A stretch of DNA of 16,799 nt from Bacteroides sp. (GCA_019412865.1 DXOJ01000461.1:1-16799); one strand, 5' to 3'; positions 7,050 to 14,908 are shown, numbered from the stretch's first letter. Notes: generated by a model from the sequence alone, not told the origin. A program made the numbers and translations.

Positions 7050-7952
7050 CTATTGAAGATTGGCTGCCAGAAATTTACACATTTCTTCGATGCTTTTTCC
7101 CCGGCGGCGGGCATAATCTTCGAGTTGGTCTTGTCCAATCTTTCCGACGGAGAAGTATTCGGAAGCAGGATGCGCGAACATAAGTCCGCAAACAGAAGCG
7201 TGCGGGTACATAGCTCCGTTTTCGGTTAGTGAAATGCCTATCTGCTTCATATCCAATAGTTCATCCAACAGGAAGTTGACAGATTGATCCGGTAAGGACG
7301 GGTAACCGACAGCAGGTCGGATGCCTTGATATTTCTCGACCAGTAAATCCGCTATGCCTAAATTCTCGTCTTTGGCATATCCCCATGCTTCTTTGCGTAC
7401 ATATTCATGCATCTTTTCTGTTGCTGCTTCTGCCAGTCGGTCGGAGAGAGTTTGGACAAGCAGGTGTTTATAAGGATCCTGTTCGTACAATCCTTCCATG
7501 TCCGCATCAATGGAAGAAGCAAAAGCACCGATGGTATCCGGGATGCCGGAAGAAATCGGACGGATAAAGTCGCTTAGACAAAGAAAAGGACTACCATCTC
7601 TTTTCGGCGTTTGTTGGCGCAGTAAAGGAAAGGTGATGAACCGGTCTTTTTCTTTCTCAATAATCAGGTTATCCCCGTCAGAGTTTGCCTTGCAAAGCTT
7701 GAAGATGGTCTTTACTTCATAATCCCGGTCAAGCAGATCGAGCATCCGATTGGCTTCTTTGAATAGCTGCATTGCTTCGGAAGCTTTATTACGCTCTTCT
7801 TCCGGGAAAGTTGTCAGCCACGAAGCACGGCAGGCATCACATCCGTGAATGTTGGCGATGGCTGCAAAACGCGGTTGGAAACCCCATGCGTGGAAAAAGT
7901 AAATCCAGTTGATGTAGGGAGTGACTGTATGTATTTTATAAGATAAAATCAT
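7050..7952 (-). CDS. Stand-alone cobalamin-dependent methionine synthase activation-domain protein
   Basis: The 300-residue product matches the C-terminal reactivation domain of MetH, which binds S-adenosylmethionine and remethylates cobalamin that has oxidised to Cob(II). Matching blocks are P-Y-I-N-W-x-x-F-F (12-20), L-R-Q-Q-T (111-115), L-A-D-R-L-like D-R-L-A-E-A (171-176), the SAM-binding R-P-A-V-G-Y-P (212-218) and D-Q-L-E-D-Y-A-R-R (275-283). The homocysteine, folate and cobalamin-binding domains of MetH are absent, so it may act in trans on a MetH encoded elsewhere, or on another corrinoid enzyme (inference). Compared with my memory of E. coli MetH, a segment of roughly 20 extra residues at about 29-52 carries a C38-D-A-C41 motif. 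No cobalamin riboswitch is apparent upstream. Start is the only ATG before the conserved block; no Shine-Dalgarno site is seen. Confidence 0.85.
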   Translation of the reverse strand: MILSYKIHTVTPYINWIYFFHAWGFQPRFAAIANIHGCDACRASWLTTFPEEERNKASEAMQLFKEANRMLDLLDRDYEVKTIFKLCKANSDGDNLIIEKEKDRFITFPLLRQQTPKRDGSPFLCLSDFIRPISSGIPDTIGAFASSIDADMEGLYEQDPYKHLLVQTLSDRLAEAATEKMHEYVRKEAWGYAKDENLGIADLLVEKYQGIRPAVGYPSLPDQSVNFLLDELLDMKQIGISLTENGAMYPHASVCGLMFAHPASEYFSVGKIGQDQLEDYARRRGKSIEEMCKFLAANLQ

Positions 7953-8030
7953 AAATTATGCAATTAAATAGGAGTTTAATGGCGGCAACGTAGTGCCAGG
8001 CAAGATTTCCTTCAGGATATTGATGTTCTT

Positions 8031-8114
8031 AGGCACGGATTACACGGATTACGCTGTTGTTTTATATAGTCATATTTCTAAAAACCGTGAAATAAATCCG
8101 TGTAATCCGTGCCT
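8031..8114. repeat. Long inverted repeat with 9-bp tandem units in each arm
   Basis: Two perfect 20-nt arms, 8031-8050 and 8095-8114, are reverse complements around a 44-nt spacer. Each arm contains CACGGATTA followed by a second copy lacking at most the final base, and the spacer end (8085-8099) holds further CCGTG copies. It lies in the 172-bp gap between pyrC and the MetH-type gene. No T tract follows on either strand, so a simple intrinsic terminator is not supported. It looks like an interspersed hairpin element or a processing/attenuation structure (inference). Confidence 0.8.
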
Positions 8115-8124
8115 GAAATATTAT

Positions 8125-9465
8125 TTATCGCTCAAAGAACAATTCCTGTCCGCGATAAGTCTCGTCTATTTCTCCGTTGTTATATAACAGATGTCCGTTT
8201 ACAAATGTTTTCTCTACTTTCCAGTCGAATGTGTGTCCCTCTAATGGACTCCATTTGCATTTGCTTAGAATACAATCGGTTGTTACCGTCCATTCGCTTC
8301 CGGGACGGACTAATACCAAGTCAGCCTGATAGCCTTTGCGAATGAATCCTCTGTTTTGTATTTCATACATCTGCGCAGGAGCATGAGCCATCTTTTCTAC
8401 TACTTTTTCGATAGTAAACACTCCTTTTTCTGTCAACTCCAACATGCTGACGAGTGAGAACTGAATCATTGGCATTCCGGACATTGCTTTTAAGGCACCG
8501 CCTTCTTTTTCGCTAAGTAAGTGTGGAGCATGATCTGTGGCAATGGCATCAATCAAACCGCTATTGACAGCCTCTTGCAAAGCTTTCCGGTCTTGCGCTG
8601 TCTTAATGGCAGGGTTGCATTTGATGCGGGCACCCAGTGTCTGATAGTCCTCTTCCGTAAAGAGCAGATGAGAAACACAGGCTTCTGCCGTGATCTTTTT
8701 TTGTACCAAAGGTACATTAGAAAACAGGCTCAACTCTTTAGCTGTGGAAATATGCATGATGTGCAGGCGGGCGTTTGTCTCACGTGCCAACTGCACTGCC
8801 AGTTCGGATGAACGATAGCAAGCCTCTTCCGAACGAAGGAGCGGATGAAGAGCCAAAGGTACATCGTCTCCGTATTCTTTCTTATATTTATCCGTATTTT
8901 CTTTGATAATTCCCTGATCTTCGCAATGAGCAGCGATGAGCAGATCAGTTCCACCGAATATATTACGCAGACTGGCCATCCGGTCTACCAGCATATTGCC
9001 GGTGCTTGACCCCATAAATAACTTCACTCCACAAACCCGGTGTTTATCCAGTTGTGCAAACTGGGTATAGTTATTATTCGTTGCTCCGAAATAGCAGGAA
9101 TAGTTGACAGCCGACTTTTCACCCAACAGAATAAATTTTTCTTCCAAAGCCTCCAATGTAGTAGTTTGCGGATTGGTATTGGGCATATCCATGATAGAGG
9201 TGACACCTCCTGCTGCCGCAGCACGACTTTCTGTGGTGATATCTGCCTTATGAGTCAGTCCGGGATCGCGGAAATGCACATGTTCATCGATGGCACCCGG
9301 CAAAAGATAACATCCGGTTGCGTCTATTATCTCGTCATAGGGGGCAGTTGCGTTTTCTTCACCGACCCATATTTCGGCTATCTTTTCATTCTCGATTACT
9401 ACTGAACCCAGAACTTTTCTTCCTTCGTTGACAATAACGGCGTTTTGAATCAGTGTACGTTTCAT
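8125..9465 (-). CDS. pyrC: Dihydroorotase (pyrimidine biosynthesis)
   Basis: The 446-residue enzyme cyclises carbamoyl-aspartate to dihydroorotate, the third step of de novo UMP synthesis, in the cytosol. It is an amidohydrolase-fold protein: D-E-H62-V-H64-F-R-D-P-G-L is the metal-binding start, M-D-M-P-N-T-N-P (92-99) the substrate loop, and H180, H238 and the D311-H-A-P-H segment complete the site. K148 in V-K-L-F-M-G-S-S-T-G is placed to be the carboxylated bridging lysine (inference from the fold family). Length fits long (class I-like) dihydroorotases, about 420-450, and not the 350-residue E. coli type. Hydantoinase or allantoinase is a less likely alternative, given the F-R-D-P-G motif. 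Its ATG overlaps the stop of the upstream glycosyltransferase by 4 bp. The inverted repeat lies just downstream. Confidence 0.93.
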   Translation of the reverse strand: MKRTLIQNAVIVNEGRKVLGSVVIENEKIAEIWVGEENATAPYDEIIDATGCYLLPGAIDEHVHFRDPGLTHKADITTESRAAAAGGVTSIMDMPNTNPQTTTLEALEEKFILLGEKSAVNYSCYFGATNNNYTQFAQLDKHRVCGVKLFMGSSTGNMLVDRMASLRNIFGGTDLLIAAHCEDQGIIKENTDKYKKEYGDDVPLALHPLLRSEEACYRSSELAVQLARETNARLHIMHISTAKELSLFSNVPLVQKKITAEACVSHLLFTEEDYQTLGARIKCNPAIKTAQDRKALQEAVNSGLIDAIATDHAPHLLSEKEGGALKAMSGMPMIQFSLVSMLELTEKGVFTIEKVVEKMAHAPAQMYEIQNRGFIRKGYQADLVLVRPGSEWTVTTDCILSKCKWSPLEGHTFDWKVEKTFVNGHLLYNNGEIDETYRGQELFFER

Positions 9466-10205
9466 TTCTTTTGTGGGAATTTATGGAACCAACTATTTAC
9501 TTTTAATTTTATCACACCAAATATGGCTTCTCCAAAGATGCTGCTATTCATTTTAGAAGTCCCTAATTCACGATTAATGAAGATAACGGGAACTTCGATG
9601 ATTTTGAAACCACACTTGTAAGCAGTGAATTTCATTTCAATCTGAAAGGCATATCCTTTAAAACGAATATGATCTAAATCGATCGTTTCCAATACCTGAC
9701 GGCGGTAGCAAACAAATCCGGCAGTGGTGTCATGTACAGGTATTCCGGTGATAAACCGCACATATTTAGAGGCGAAGTATGACATCAATACCCGTCCCAT
9801 CGGCCAATTCACTACATTCACTCCACTGACATAACGGGAACCGATAGATACATCTCCTCCTTGTTCCGAACAAGCCTGATACAAACGGGGTAAATCATTC
9901 GGATTATGACTGAAGTCTGCATCCATTTCAAAAATATACTCGTATGCGTGCTCCAGTGCCCATTTAAATCCGGTAATGTAGGCAGTGCCCAGTCCCAGTT
10001 TTCCTTTACGTTCAATCATAAAAAGCCGTTCGGGAAATTCTTGTTGCAGTTTTCTTACGATGGCTGCCGTCCCGTCCGGAGAGCCGTCTTCTATGACCAG
10101 AATATGGAATACTTGGGGAAGGCCGAAAACGGCACGGATGATATTTTCTATGTTCTCCCGTTCATTATAGGTGGGGATAATTACAATGCTATCCGATGTC
10201 TGCAT
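9462..10205 (-). CDS. Polyprenol-phosphate mannosyltransferase-like GT2 glycosyltransferase (DPM1 type)
   Basis: The 247-residue protein is a GT-A fold, family GT2 enzyme of the DPM1 type, which transfers a sugar, usually mannose from a GDP donor, to a polyprenyl phosphate on the cytosolic face of the inner membrane. Motifs are I-I-P-T-Y-N-E-R-E-N-I (9-19), E-D-G-S-P-D-G-T (39-46), the metal-binding D95-A-D97 with F-S-H-N-P after it, and D-T-T-A-G-F (159-164). No C-terminal membrane helices follow, as in the short soluble DPM1 group, so the protein must rely on a partner or peripheral binding. The lipid-linked sugar could feed protein O-glycosylation or envelope glycans, but nothing here decides it, and the sugar donor is not proved. 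It has its own promoter box and leads a two-gene coupled unit with pyrC. Confidence 0.87.
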   Translation of the reverse strand: MQTSDSIVIIPTYNERENIENIIRAVFGLPQVFHILVIEDGSPDGTAAIVRKLQQEFPERLFMIERKGKLGLGTAYITGFKWALEHAYEYIFEMDADFSHNPNDLPRLYQACSEQGGDVSIGSRYVSGVNVVNWPMGRVLMSYFASKYVRFITGIPVHDTTAGFVCYRRQVLETIDLDHIRFKGYAFQIEMKFTAYKCGFKIIEVPVIFINRELGTSKMNSSIFGEAIFGVIKLKVNSWFHKFPQKK

Positions 10206-10228
10206 ATAGATACTATAAAATTTAGAAA

Positions 10229-10236
10229 CAAAAGTA
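10229..10236 (-). promoter_or_regulatory. -7 promoter box for the glycosyltransferase-pyrC unit
   Basis: On the minus strand this reads TACTTTTG (TAnnTTTG), 23 nt before the ATG at 10205. No convincing -33 TTTG is seen upstream. Confidence 0.55.
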
Positions 10237-10321
10237 GTTCTTTTCCTTTAGTTATAGCTGAACTAAGGAAAATTTAACGTGTTTCATACCCCATTCGGAA
10301 TAAGACGGCATGTTGTCGGAA

Positions 10322-10431
10322 CTAAGCCCGCACCTCGCTTGGGGTAAGCCCACGCCTAAGCAGTGCTCATCCCACGGCTCACGGATGTTTAGCCCACGGT
10401 TTAACAGCACTCGCCCCACATCTAAGTAATG
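10322..10431. repeat. Five degenerate 22-bp tandem repeats between the glycosyltransferase and mfd promoters
   Basis: Five adjacent 22-bp units start at 10322, 10344, 10366, 10388 and 10410. Aligned, positions 2 (T), 6-8 (CCC), 10 (C) and 14 (T) are identical in all five, and most other positions agree in three or four. The CCCAC core (CCCGC in unit 1) recurs at 10327, 10349, 10371, 10393 and 10415 with no spacing error. Within the consensus, CTAAGC occurs twice, about 12 nt apart, so each unit may derive from a shorter element. A period of 22 argues against coding. The rest of the 10206-10518 gap holds only the two promoter boxes. Function unknown; a protein-binding array or decayed minisatellite are both possible. 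Confidence 0.75.
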
Positions 10432-10492
10432 TCCGGCAGATACCTTATTATAATACTTCTGTTCTTTGGGTGTATACTCCCAATCTTTTTTG

Positions 10493-10500
10493 TAATTTTG
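10493..10500 (+). promoter_or_regulatory. -7 promoter box for mfd
   Basis: TAATTTTG matches TAnnTTTG and is 18 nt before the chosen mfd ATG at 10519. A TTTG at 10465-10468 is a possible -33 element, but the 24-nt gap is long. The box lies inside the longer open frame that starts at 10429 and so favours the shorter start. Confidence 0.55.
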
Positions 10501-10518
10501 CGGGGAAATTTTATAGGT

Positions 10519-13500
10519 ATGACAATAACTGAGTTGCAACAACAATATGCTGCCCACCCCAATATGACAGTAATGAAGCGCTTGTTGAAGGACACTTCCG
10601 TTCAGACTGTTTTTTGCGGAGGACTGTGTGCATCCGCCGCTTCTCTTTTTTCTTCTGTACTGGTGCAAGAGGGTGGTTGCCCGTTTGTATTTATTTTAGG
10701 TGATCTTGAAGAAGCCGGATATTTCTATCACGACTTGACGCAGATATTAGGTACGGAAAGAGTCTTGTTCTTTCCATCTTCATTCCGTCGCTCCATCAAG
10801 TATGGACAAAAAGATGCGGCCAATGAGATTTTGCGCACAGAAGTACTTAGCCGCTTGCAAAAGGGGGAAGAGGGATTATGTATCGTTACGTATCCGGATG
10901 CATTGGCGGAGAAAGTGGTGTCGCGCAAGGAATTGAGTAATAAAACGCTGAAGCTGAATGTAGGAGAGAAAGTGGATACCACTTTCATCACCGATGTGTT
11001 GCATAGTTATGGTTTTGAATATGTAGACTACGTATATGAACCGGGACAATATGCTGTTCGCGGTAGTATTATCGACGTTTTCTCTTTTGCTTCGGAATAT
11101 CCTTATCGTATTGATTTCTTTGGTGATGAAGTGGAAAGTGTCCGTACCTTTGAGGTGGAATCCCAATTATCCCGTGAGAAGAAAGATGGAGTGTCTATTG
11201 TTCCCGATTTGGCGGTGACAGGTGACGTAACGACTTCTTTTCTGGATTTCATCCCGAAAGAGACTACCTTGGCGATGCGCGATTTTCTTTGGTTGCGCGA
11301 GCGAATCCAGGTAGTACACGATGAGGCGCTGACGCCACAGGCAATAGCCGTTCAGGAGGCCGAAGAGAATGGTGGCATTACATTGGAAGGGAAATTGATA
11401 GACGGCAGTGAGTTTACTGTACGGGCACTCGATTTCCGCCGGTTGGAATTTGGTAATAAACCGACCGGAACGCCCAATGCCAGCGTTACTTTCAATACAT
11501 CTGCCCAGCCTATTTTTCATAAGAATTTCGATCTGGTAGCTTCTTCTTTCAAGGATTATCTGGAAAAGGGCTATTCGTTATATATCTGTAGTGACAGCAT
11601 GAAGCAAACAGATCGTATCAAAGCGATTTTTGAAGATCGAGGTGATAAGATTAATTTTACTCCCGTAGAACGTACTATTCACGAAGGTTTTGTAGATAAT
11701 ACACTGCAGCTCTGTATCTTCACAGACCATCAGTTGTTTGATCGTTTCCATAAATATAATCTGAAAAGTGATAAAGCCCGTTCGGGAAAAGTGGCACTAT
11801 CCTTGAAAGAACTGAATCAGTTTACTCCGGGAGACTATGTGGTGCATACGGATCATGGTATCGGACGTTTTTCCGGATTGGTACGTATTCCGAATGGTGA
11901 TACTACGCAAGAGGTTTTGAAACTGGTGTTTCAAAATGAAGATGTGGTGTTCGTTTCTATTCATTCCCTGCATAAGGTTTCCAAATATAAAGGTAAAGAA
12001 GGAGAGGCTCCCCGCCTTAATAAATTAGGTACAGGTGCATGGGAGAAACTGAAAGAACGTACGAAGAGTAAAATCAAGGATATTGCCCGCGATTTGATTA
12101 AATTGTATTCGCAGCGTCGTCAGGAAAAAGGTTTCTCTTATAGTCCCGATAGTTTTTTGCAGCGTGAGTTGGAAGCATCCTTTATTTATGAAGATACACC
12201 GGATCAGAGCAAGGCGACGATTGATGTCAAGGCGGATATGGAAAGTGACCGTCCGATGGATCGTCTGGTCTGCGGAGATGTAGGATTTGGAAAAACCGAG
12301 GTAGCGGTCCGTGCGGCTTTCAAAGCCGTTGCCGATAATAAACAAGTAGCCGTTTTGGTTCCGACAACAGTGCTTGCTTACCAGCATTTTCAGACTTTCC
12401 GTGAGCGTCTGAAAGGGTTACCGTGCCGGGTGGAGTATTTAAGCCGCGCACGTACTGCCGCACAGACCAAAGCTGTATTGAAGGGATTGAAAGAGGGAGA
12501 TGTCGGTATTCTGATAGGTACCCACCGTATCTTGGGAAAAGATGTCCAGTTTAAAGACTTGGGATTGTTGATTGTGGACGAAGAACAGAAATTTGGAGTC
12601 TCTGTCAAAGAAAAGCTGCGTCAGTTGAAAGTAAATGTGGATACACTGACGATGACTGCTACTCCAATTCCCCGTACCCTTCAATTTTCATTGATGGGTG
12701 CACGCGACTTGAGTGTGATTTCTACTCCGCCACCCAACCGCTATCCGATTCAGACCGAAGTGCATACTTTTAATGAAGAAGTGATAACGGATGCCATCAA
12801 TTTTGAGATGAGCCGCAACGGTCAAGTCTTCTTTGTCAATAACCGGATTGCGAACTTGCCGGAATTGAAAGCGATGATCGAACGTCATATCCCGGATTGC
12901 CGTGTAGCAATTGGACATGGACAGATGGAACCGACAGAGCTGGAGAAGATTATTCTGGATTTTGTCAACTACGACTATGATGTACTCTTGGCAACTACAA
13001 TCATCGAAAGTGGTATTGATATTCCGAATGCCAACACTATCATTATCAATCAGGCGCAAAACTTTGGATTGAGTGATCTCCATCAGATGCGTGGACGGGT
13101 AGGACGTAGCAACAAGAAAGCTTTTTGTTATCTGCTGGCTCCTCCGTTGGGTAGTTTGACAGCCGAAGGAAGGCGACGTCTTCAAGCGATTGAAAACTTT
13201 AGTGATTTGGGAAGTGGTATTCATATTGCCATGCAGGATTTGGATATTCGTGGAGCCGGAAATCTACTTGGAGCCGAACAAAGCGGATTTGTTGCCGATT
13301 TGGGATATGAGACATATCAGAAAATTCTGACCGAAGCTGTCCATGAGTTAAAGACAGACGAGTTTGCAGAACTGTATGCGGATGAAATCAAAGGCGAAGG
13401 TCAAATTAGTGGAGAAGAGTTTGTAGACGAGTGTCAGGTAGAAAGCGACCTCGAACTATTATTACCCGCCAACTACGTAACTGGCAGCAGCGAACGCATG

Positions 13501-13893
13501 TTGCTATATCGTGAACTGGATGGACTGACATTGGACAAAGATGTGGAAGCTTTCCGTGCTCGCCTGGAAGACCGCTTCGGACCGGTTCCCCGGGAAACGG
13601 AAGAACTACTCCGTATTGTGCCTCTACGCCGTCTCGCAGCCCGTTTGGGTGCAGAGAAAATCTTCCTGAAAGGTGGGCGGATGACCTTGTTCTTTGTTTC
13701 CAATCCGGATAGTCCGTTCTATCAAAGTAAGGCTTTTGGTAAAGTGATAGATTATATGATGAAATATACCCGTCGTTGTGATTTGCGTGAACAGAACGGC
13801 AGACGGAGTATGCTGATTAAGGATGTTACTAATGTGGAAACGGCAGTCAGTGTGTTGCAGGAGATTGTGGCTTTGCCGGTAAAGGAAGCATAG
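10519..13893 (+). CDS. mfd: Transcription-repair coupling factor Mfd
   Basis: Mfd is a DNA translocase that pushes stalled RNA polymerase off lesions and recruits UvrA for nucleotide excision repair. Domain order in the 1,124-residue product is classical: UvrB-like N-terminal module (about 1-330), polymerase-interaction (CarD/RID) domain opening F-T-P-G-D-Y-V-V-H-T-D-H-G-I-G-R from 435, RecG-like helicase core with Walker A G-D-V-G-F-G-K-T (586-593), D-E-E-Q box (687-690), T-A-T-P-I-P-R-T (713-720), T-T-I-I-E-S-G (826-832), Q-M-R-G-R-V-G-R (856-863), and the C-terminal TRCF domain. The frame is open from an ATG at 10429, but the extra 30 residues overlap the tandem repeat and the promoter box and form a hydrophobic tail with no counterpart in Mfd, so I start at 10519. 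Length matches the family (about 1,100-1,150). Confidence 0.96.
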   Translation: MTITELQQQYAAHPNMTVMKRLLKDTSVQTVFCGGLCASAASLFSSVLVQEGGCPFVFILGDLEEAGYFYHDLTQILGTERVLFFPSSFRRSIKYGQKDAANEILRTEVLSRLQKGEEGLCIVTYPDALAEKVVSRKELSNKTLKLNVGEKVDTTFITDVLHSYGFEYVDYVYEPGQYAVRGSIIDVFSFASEYPYRIDFFGDEVESVRTFEVESQLSREKKDGVSIVPDLAVTGDVTTSFLDFIPKETTLAMRDFLWLRERIQVVHDEALTPQAIAVQEAEENGGITLEGKLIDGSEFTVRALDFRRLEFGNKPTGTPNASVTFNTSAQPIFHKNFDLVASSFKDYLEKGYSLYICSDSMKQTDRIKAIFEDRGDKINFTPVERTIHEGFVDNTLQLCIFTDHQLFDRFHKYNLKSDKARSGKVALSLKELNQFTPGDYVVHTDHGIGRFSGLVRIPNGDTTQEVLKLVFQNEDVVFVSIHSLHKVSKYKGKEGEAPRLNKLGTGAWEKLKERTKSKIKDIARDLIKLYSQRRQEKGFSYSPDSFLQRELEASFIYEDTPDQSKATIDVKADMESDRPMDRLVCGDVGFGKTEVAVRAAFKAVADNKQVAVLVPTTVLAYQHFQTFRERLKGLPCRVEYLSRARTAAQTKAVLKGLKEGDVGILIGTHRILGKDVQFKDLGLLIVDEEQKFGVSVKEKLRQLKVNVDTLTMTATPIPRTLQFSLMGARDLSVISTPPPNRYPIQTEVHTFNEEVITDAINFEMSRNGQVFFVNNRIANLPELKAMIERHIPDCRVAIGHGQMEPTELEKIILDFVNYDYDVLLATTIIESGIDIPNANTIIINQAQNFGLSDLHQMRGRVGRSNKKAFCYLLAPPLGSLTAEGRRRLQAIENFSDLGSGIHIAMQDLDIRGAGNLLGAEQSGFVADLGYETYQKILTEAVHELKTDEFAELYADEIKGEGQISGEEFVDECQVESDLELLLPANYVTGSSERMLLYRELDGLTLDKDVEAFRARLEDRFGPVPRETEELLRIVPLRRLAARLGAEKIFLKGGRMTLFFVSNPDSPFYQSKAFGKVIDYMMKYTRRCDLREQNGRRSMLIKDVTNVETAVSVLQEIVALPVKEA

Positions 13894-13949
13894 AAGGTGT
13901 TGATTGGTAAATAATTAGATCTATGTTAGGCTTTTTGATAGAAAATACT

Positions 13950-13957
13950 TATCTTTG
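13950..13957 (+). promoter_or_regulatory. -7 promoter box for the secreted-protein gene
   Basis: TATCTTTG (TAnnTTTG) lies 64 nt before the ATG at 14022, giving a leader of about 55-60 nt. No correctly spaced -33 TTTG is visible, and no terminator is clear between this box and the mfd stop at 13893. Confidence 0.5.
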
Positions 13958-14021
13958 AATTTATAGCCGTGAATGTAAAGCAAGAGCGGATAAGAGCCAT
14001 TTATTTCTAAAAACAAGGGAC

Positions 14022-14837
14022 ATGAAAAACATAATAACATTGATCATTATACTTTCATCATGGTTGACTGTATATTCACAAGTAAATTATACACAAGCTG
14101 AACTGAAGTTAAAGTGTGATTCTATAATAGAAGAAAGTAATACATTATATCGATATGAAATGGCTGCTTGGAATTTCACGGATCTATTTGTTACTAAACC
14201 GGATATCATGGAAACCATACAGAGTTGTCTGGTTTATCAGCAAGGGGATACTATAAAATGTATTGTTATTGATAATCAGGCTCAATGCACGTATGAAGCT
14301 TCTTTTCTTTATGAAACGGTTCCTTGCTCAGAAGTTAAAGCTTGTAGGAGTTTATCCGAATATGAAGTACGTTTGATTGAGGCTAAGAAGAAAATACAAA
14401 GCGCCTTTGATGATGATAAAAAATATCCTGTGTATGGCTATAAGGACTTTCCTCTAAACTGGATTCTCATTCCATTTAAGGACGGATATAAGTTATATGC
14501 TATTTCAGGTACAAGCAAGACACGTGTTATTCCATTCGGCAATGATTACTTATTTATTGCTAACAAAAAGGGGGAGATACAATCCTGGAAGAAATTCCAT
14601 TCCGGGCTGCTTCCGGTGGAAACAACAGATGAAGTTCCGATGATTAATTTCCCTATTCATTCGCATTTGAAACAAGAGCCTTTTATCTCGGCTACTGATA
14701 TATGTACATTTAGATTATATTATAATCAAACAGGAAGTACAAAATTTGCTGTATATTCTCCTGCCCTTTCTATCTATTTTATCTATAAGATAGCTACGAA
14801 TACCATCACTCCGACGAAAGATCTTGATATCCAGTAA
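14022..14837 (+). CDS. Secreted protein of unknown function, AT-rich gene
   Basis: I do not recognise this 271-residue protein. Residues 1-19 form a Sec signal peptide (K2, hydrophobic 4-17, likely cut around S19/Q20); there is no lipobox cysteine, so a soluble periplasmic or secreted product is expected. The mature part is mixed alpha/beta with a charged helix around 115-132, aromatic-rich strands in the C-terminal half and five cysteines at scattered positions. No catalytic motif or transmembrane helix is seen. The gene is clearly AT-richer than its neighbours: for example 14701-14760 has 14 G/C in 60 bases and 14461-14520 has 21, against 29 for 13081-13140 in mfd. It has its own promoter box and sits alone between mfd and the convergent ygiQ-type gene, which suits a recently gained or fast-evolving accessory gene. 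Confidence 0.75.
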   Translation: MKNIITLIIILSSWLTVYSQVNYTQAELKLKCDSIIEESNTLYRYEMAAWNFTDLFVTKPDIMETIQSCLVYQQGDTIKCIVIDNQAQCTYEASFLYETVPCSEVKACRSLSEYEVRLIEAKKKIQSAFDDDKKYPVYGYKDFPLNWILIPFKDGYKLYAISGTSKTRVIPFGNDYLFIANKKGEIQSWKKFHSGLLPVETTDEVPMINFPIHSHLKQEPFISATDICTFRLYYNQTGSTKFAVYSPALSIYFIYKIATNTITPTKDLDIQ

Positions 14838-14868
14838 CCATCTGTTTTCTAAAAGATGTATTCTATCA

Positions 14869-14903
14869 TTTCCCCATAAGAAGCACTATGTCTTATGAGG
14901 AGA
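14869..14903. terminator. Stem-loop between convergent genes (possible bidirectional terminator)
   Basis: CCCCATAAGA (14872-14881) pairs with TCTTATGAGG (14891-14900) with one mismatch around a 9-nt loop, and two or three A-T or G-T pairs extend it outward. It sits in the 71-bp gap between the secreted-protein gene and the ygiQ-type gene, where a shared terminator is expected. No T run follows on either strand, so confidence is moderate. Confidence 0.45.
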
Positions 14904-14908
14904 AAAGG

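Noticed and set aside
7985..7998. Minus-strand TGGCAC followed by TTGC, resembling a sigma-54 promoter before the MetH-type gene
   Set aside because: The gap between the GG and GC elements is 9 nt, not the required 10, and no activator site is visible.
7953..8039. A short minus-strand frame of about 26 codons (GTG start, ending TAA near 7960) upstream of the MetH-type gene
   Set aside because: It begins inside the inverted repeat, is bounded by stops and has no ribosome site or recognisable product; it could be a fragment, but chance is as likely.
7953..8124. A cobalamin riboswitch before the MetH-type gene
   Set aside because: No B12-box-like sequence is visible, and the gap is dominated by the inverted repeat and is short for this riboswitch class.
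10322..10431. The tandem repeat as a small CRISPR array
   Set aside because: Units abut directly with no spacers, are strongly diverged, and no cas genes are nearby.
10252..10668. A 138-codon minus-strand frame spanning the mfd start and the tandem repeats
   Set aside because: It is antisense to mfd, crosses the glycosyltransferase promoter region and a 22-bp (non-triplet) repeat, and has no recognisable protein features.
12688..13224. A 178-codon antisense frame inside mfd, and similar frames antisense to sbcD
   Set aside because: They are shadows of strongly supported conserved genes and show no promoter box or domain.
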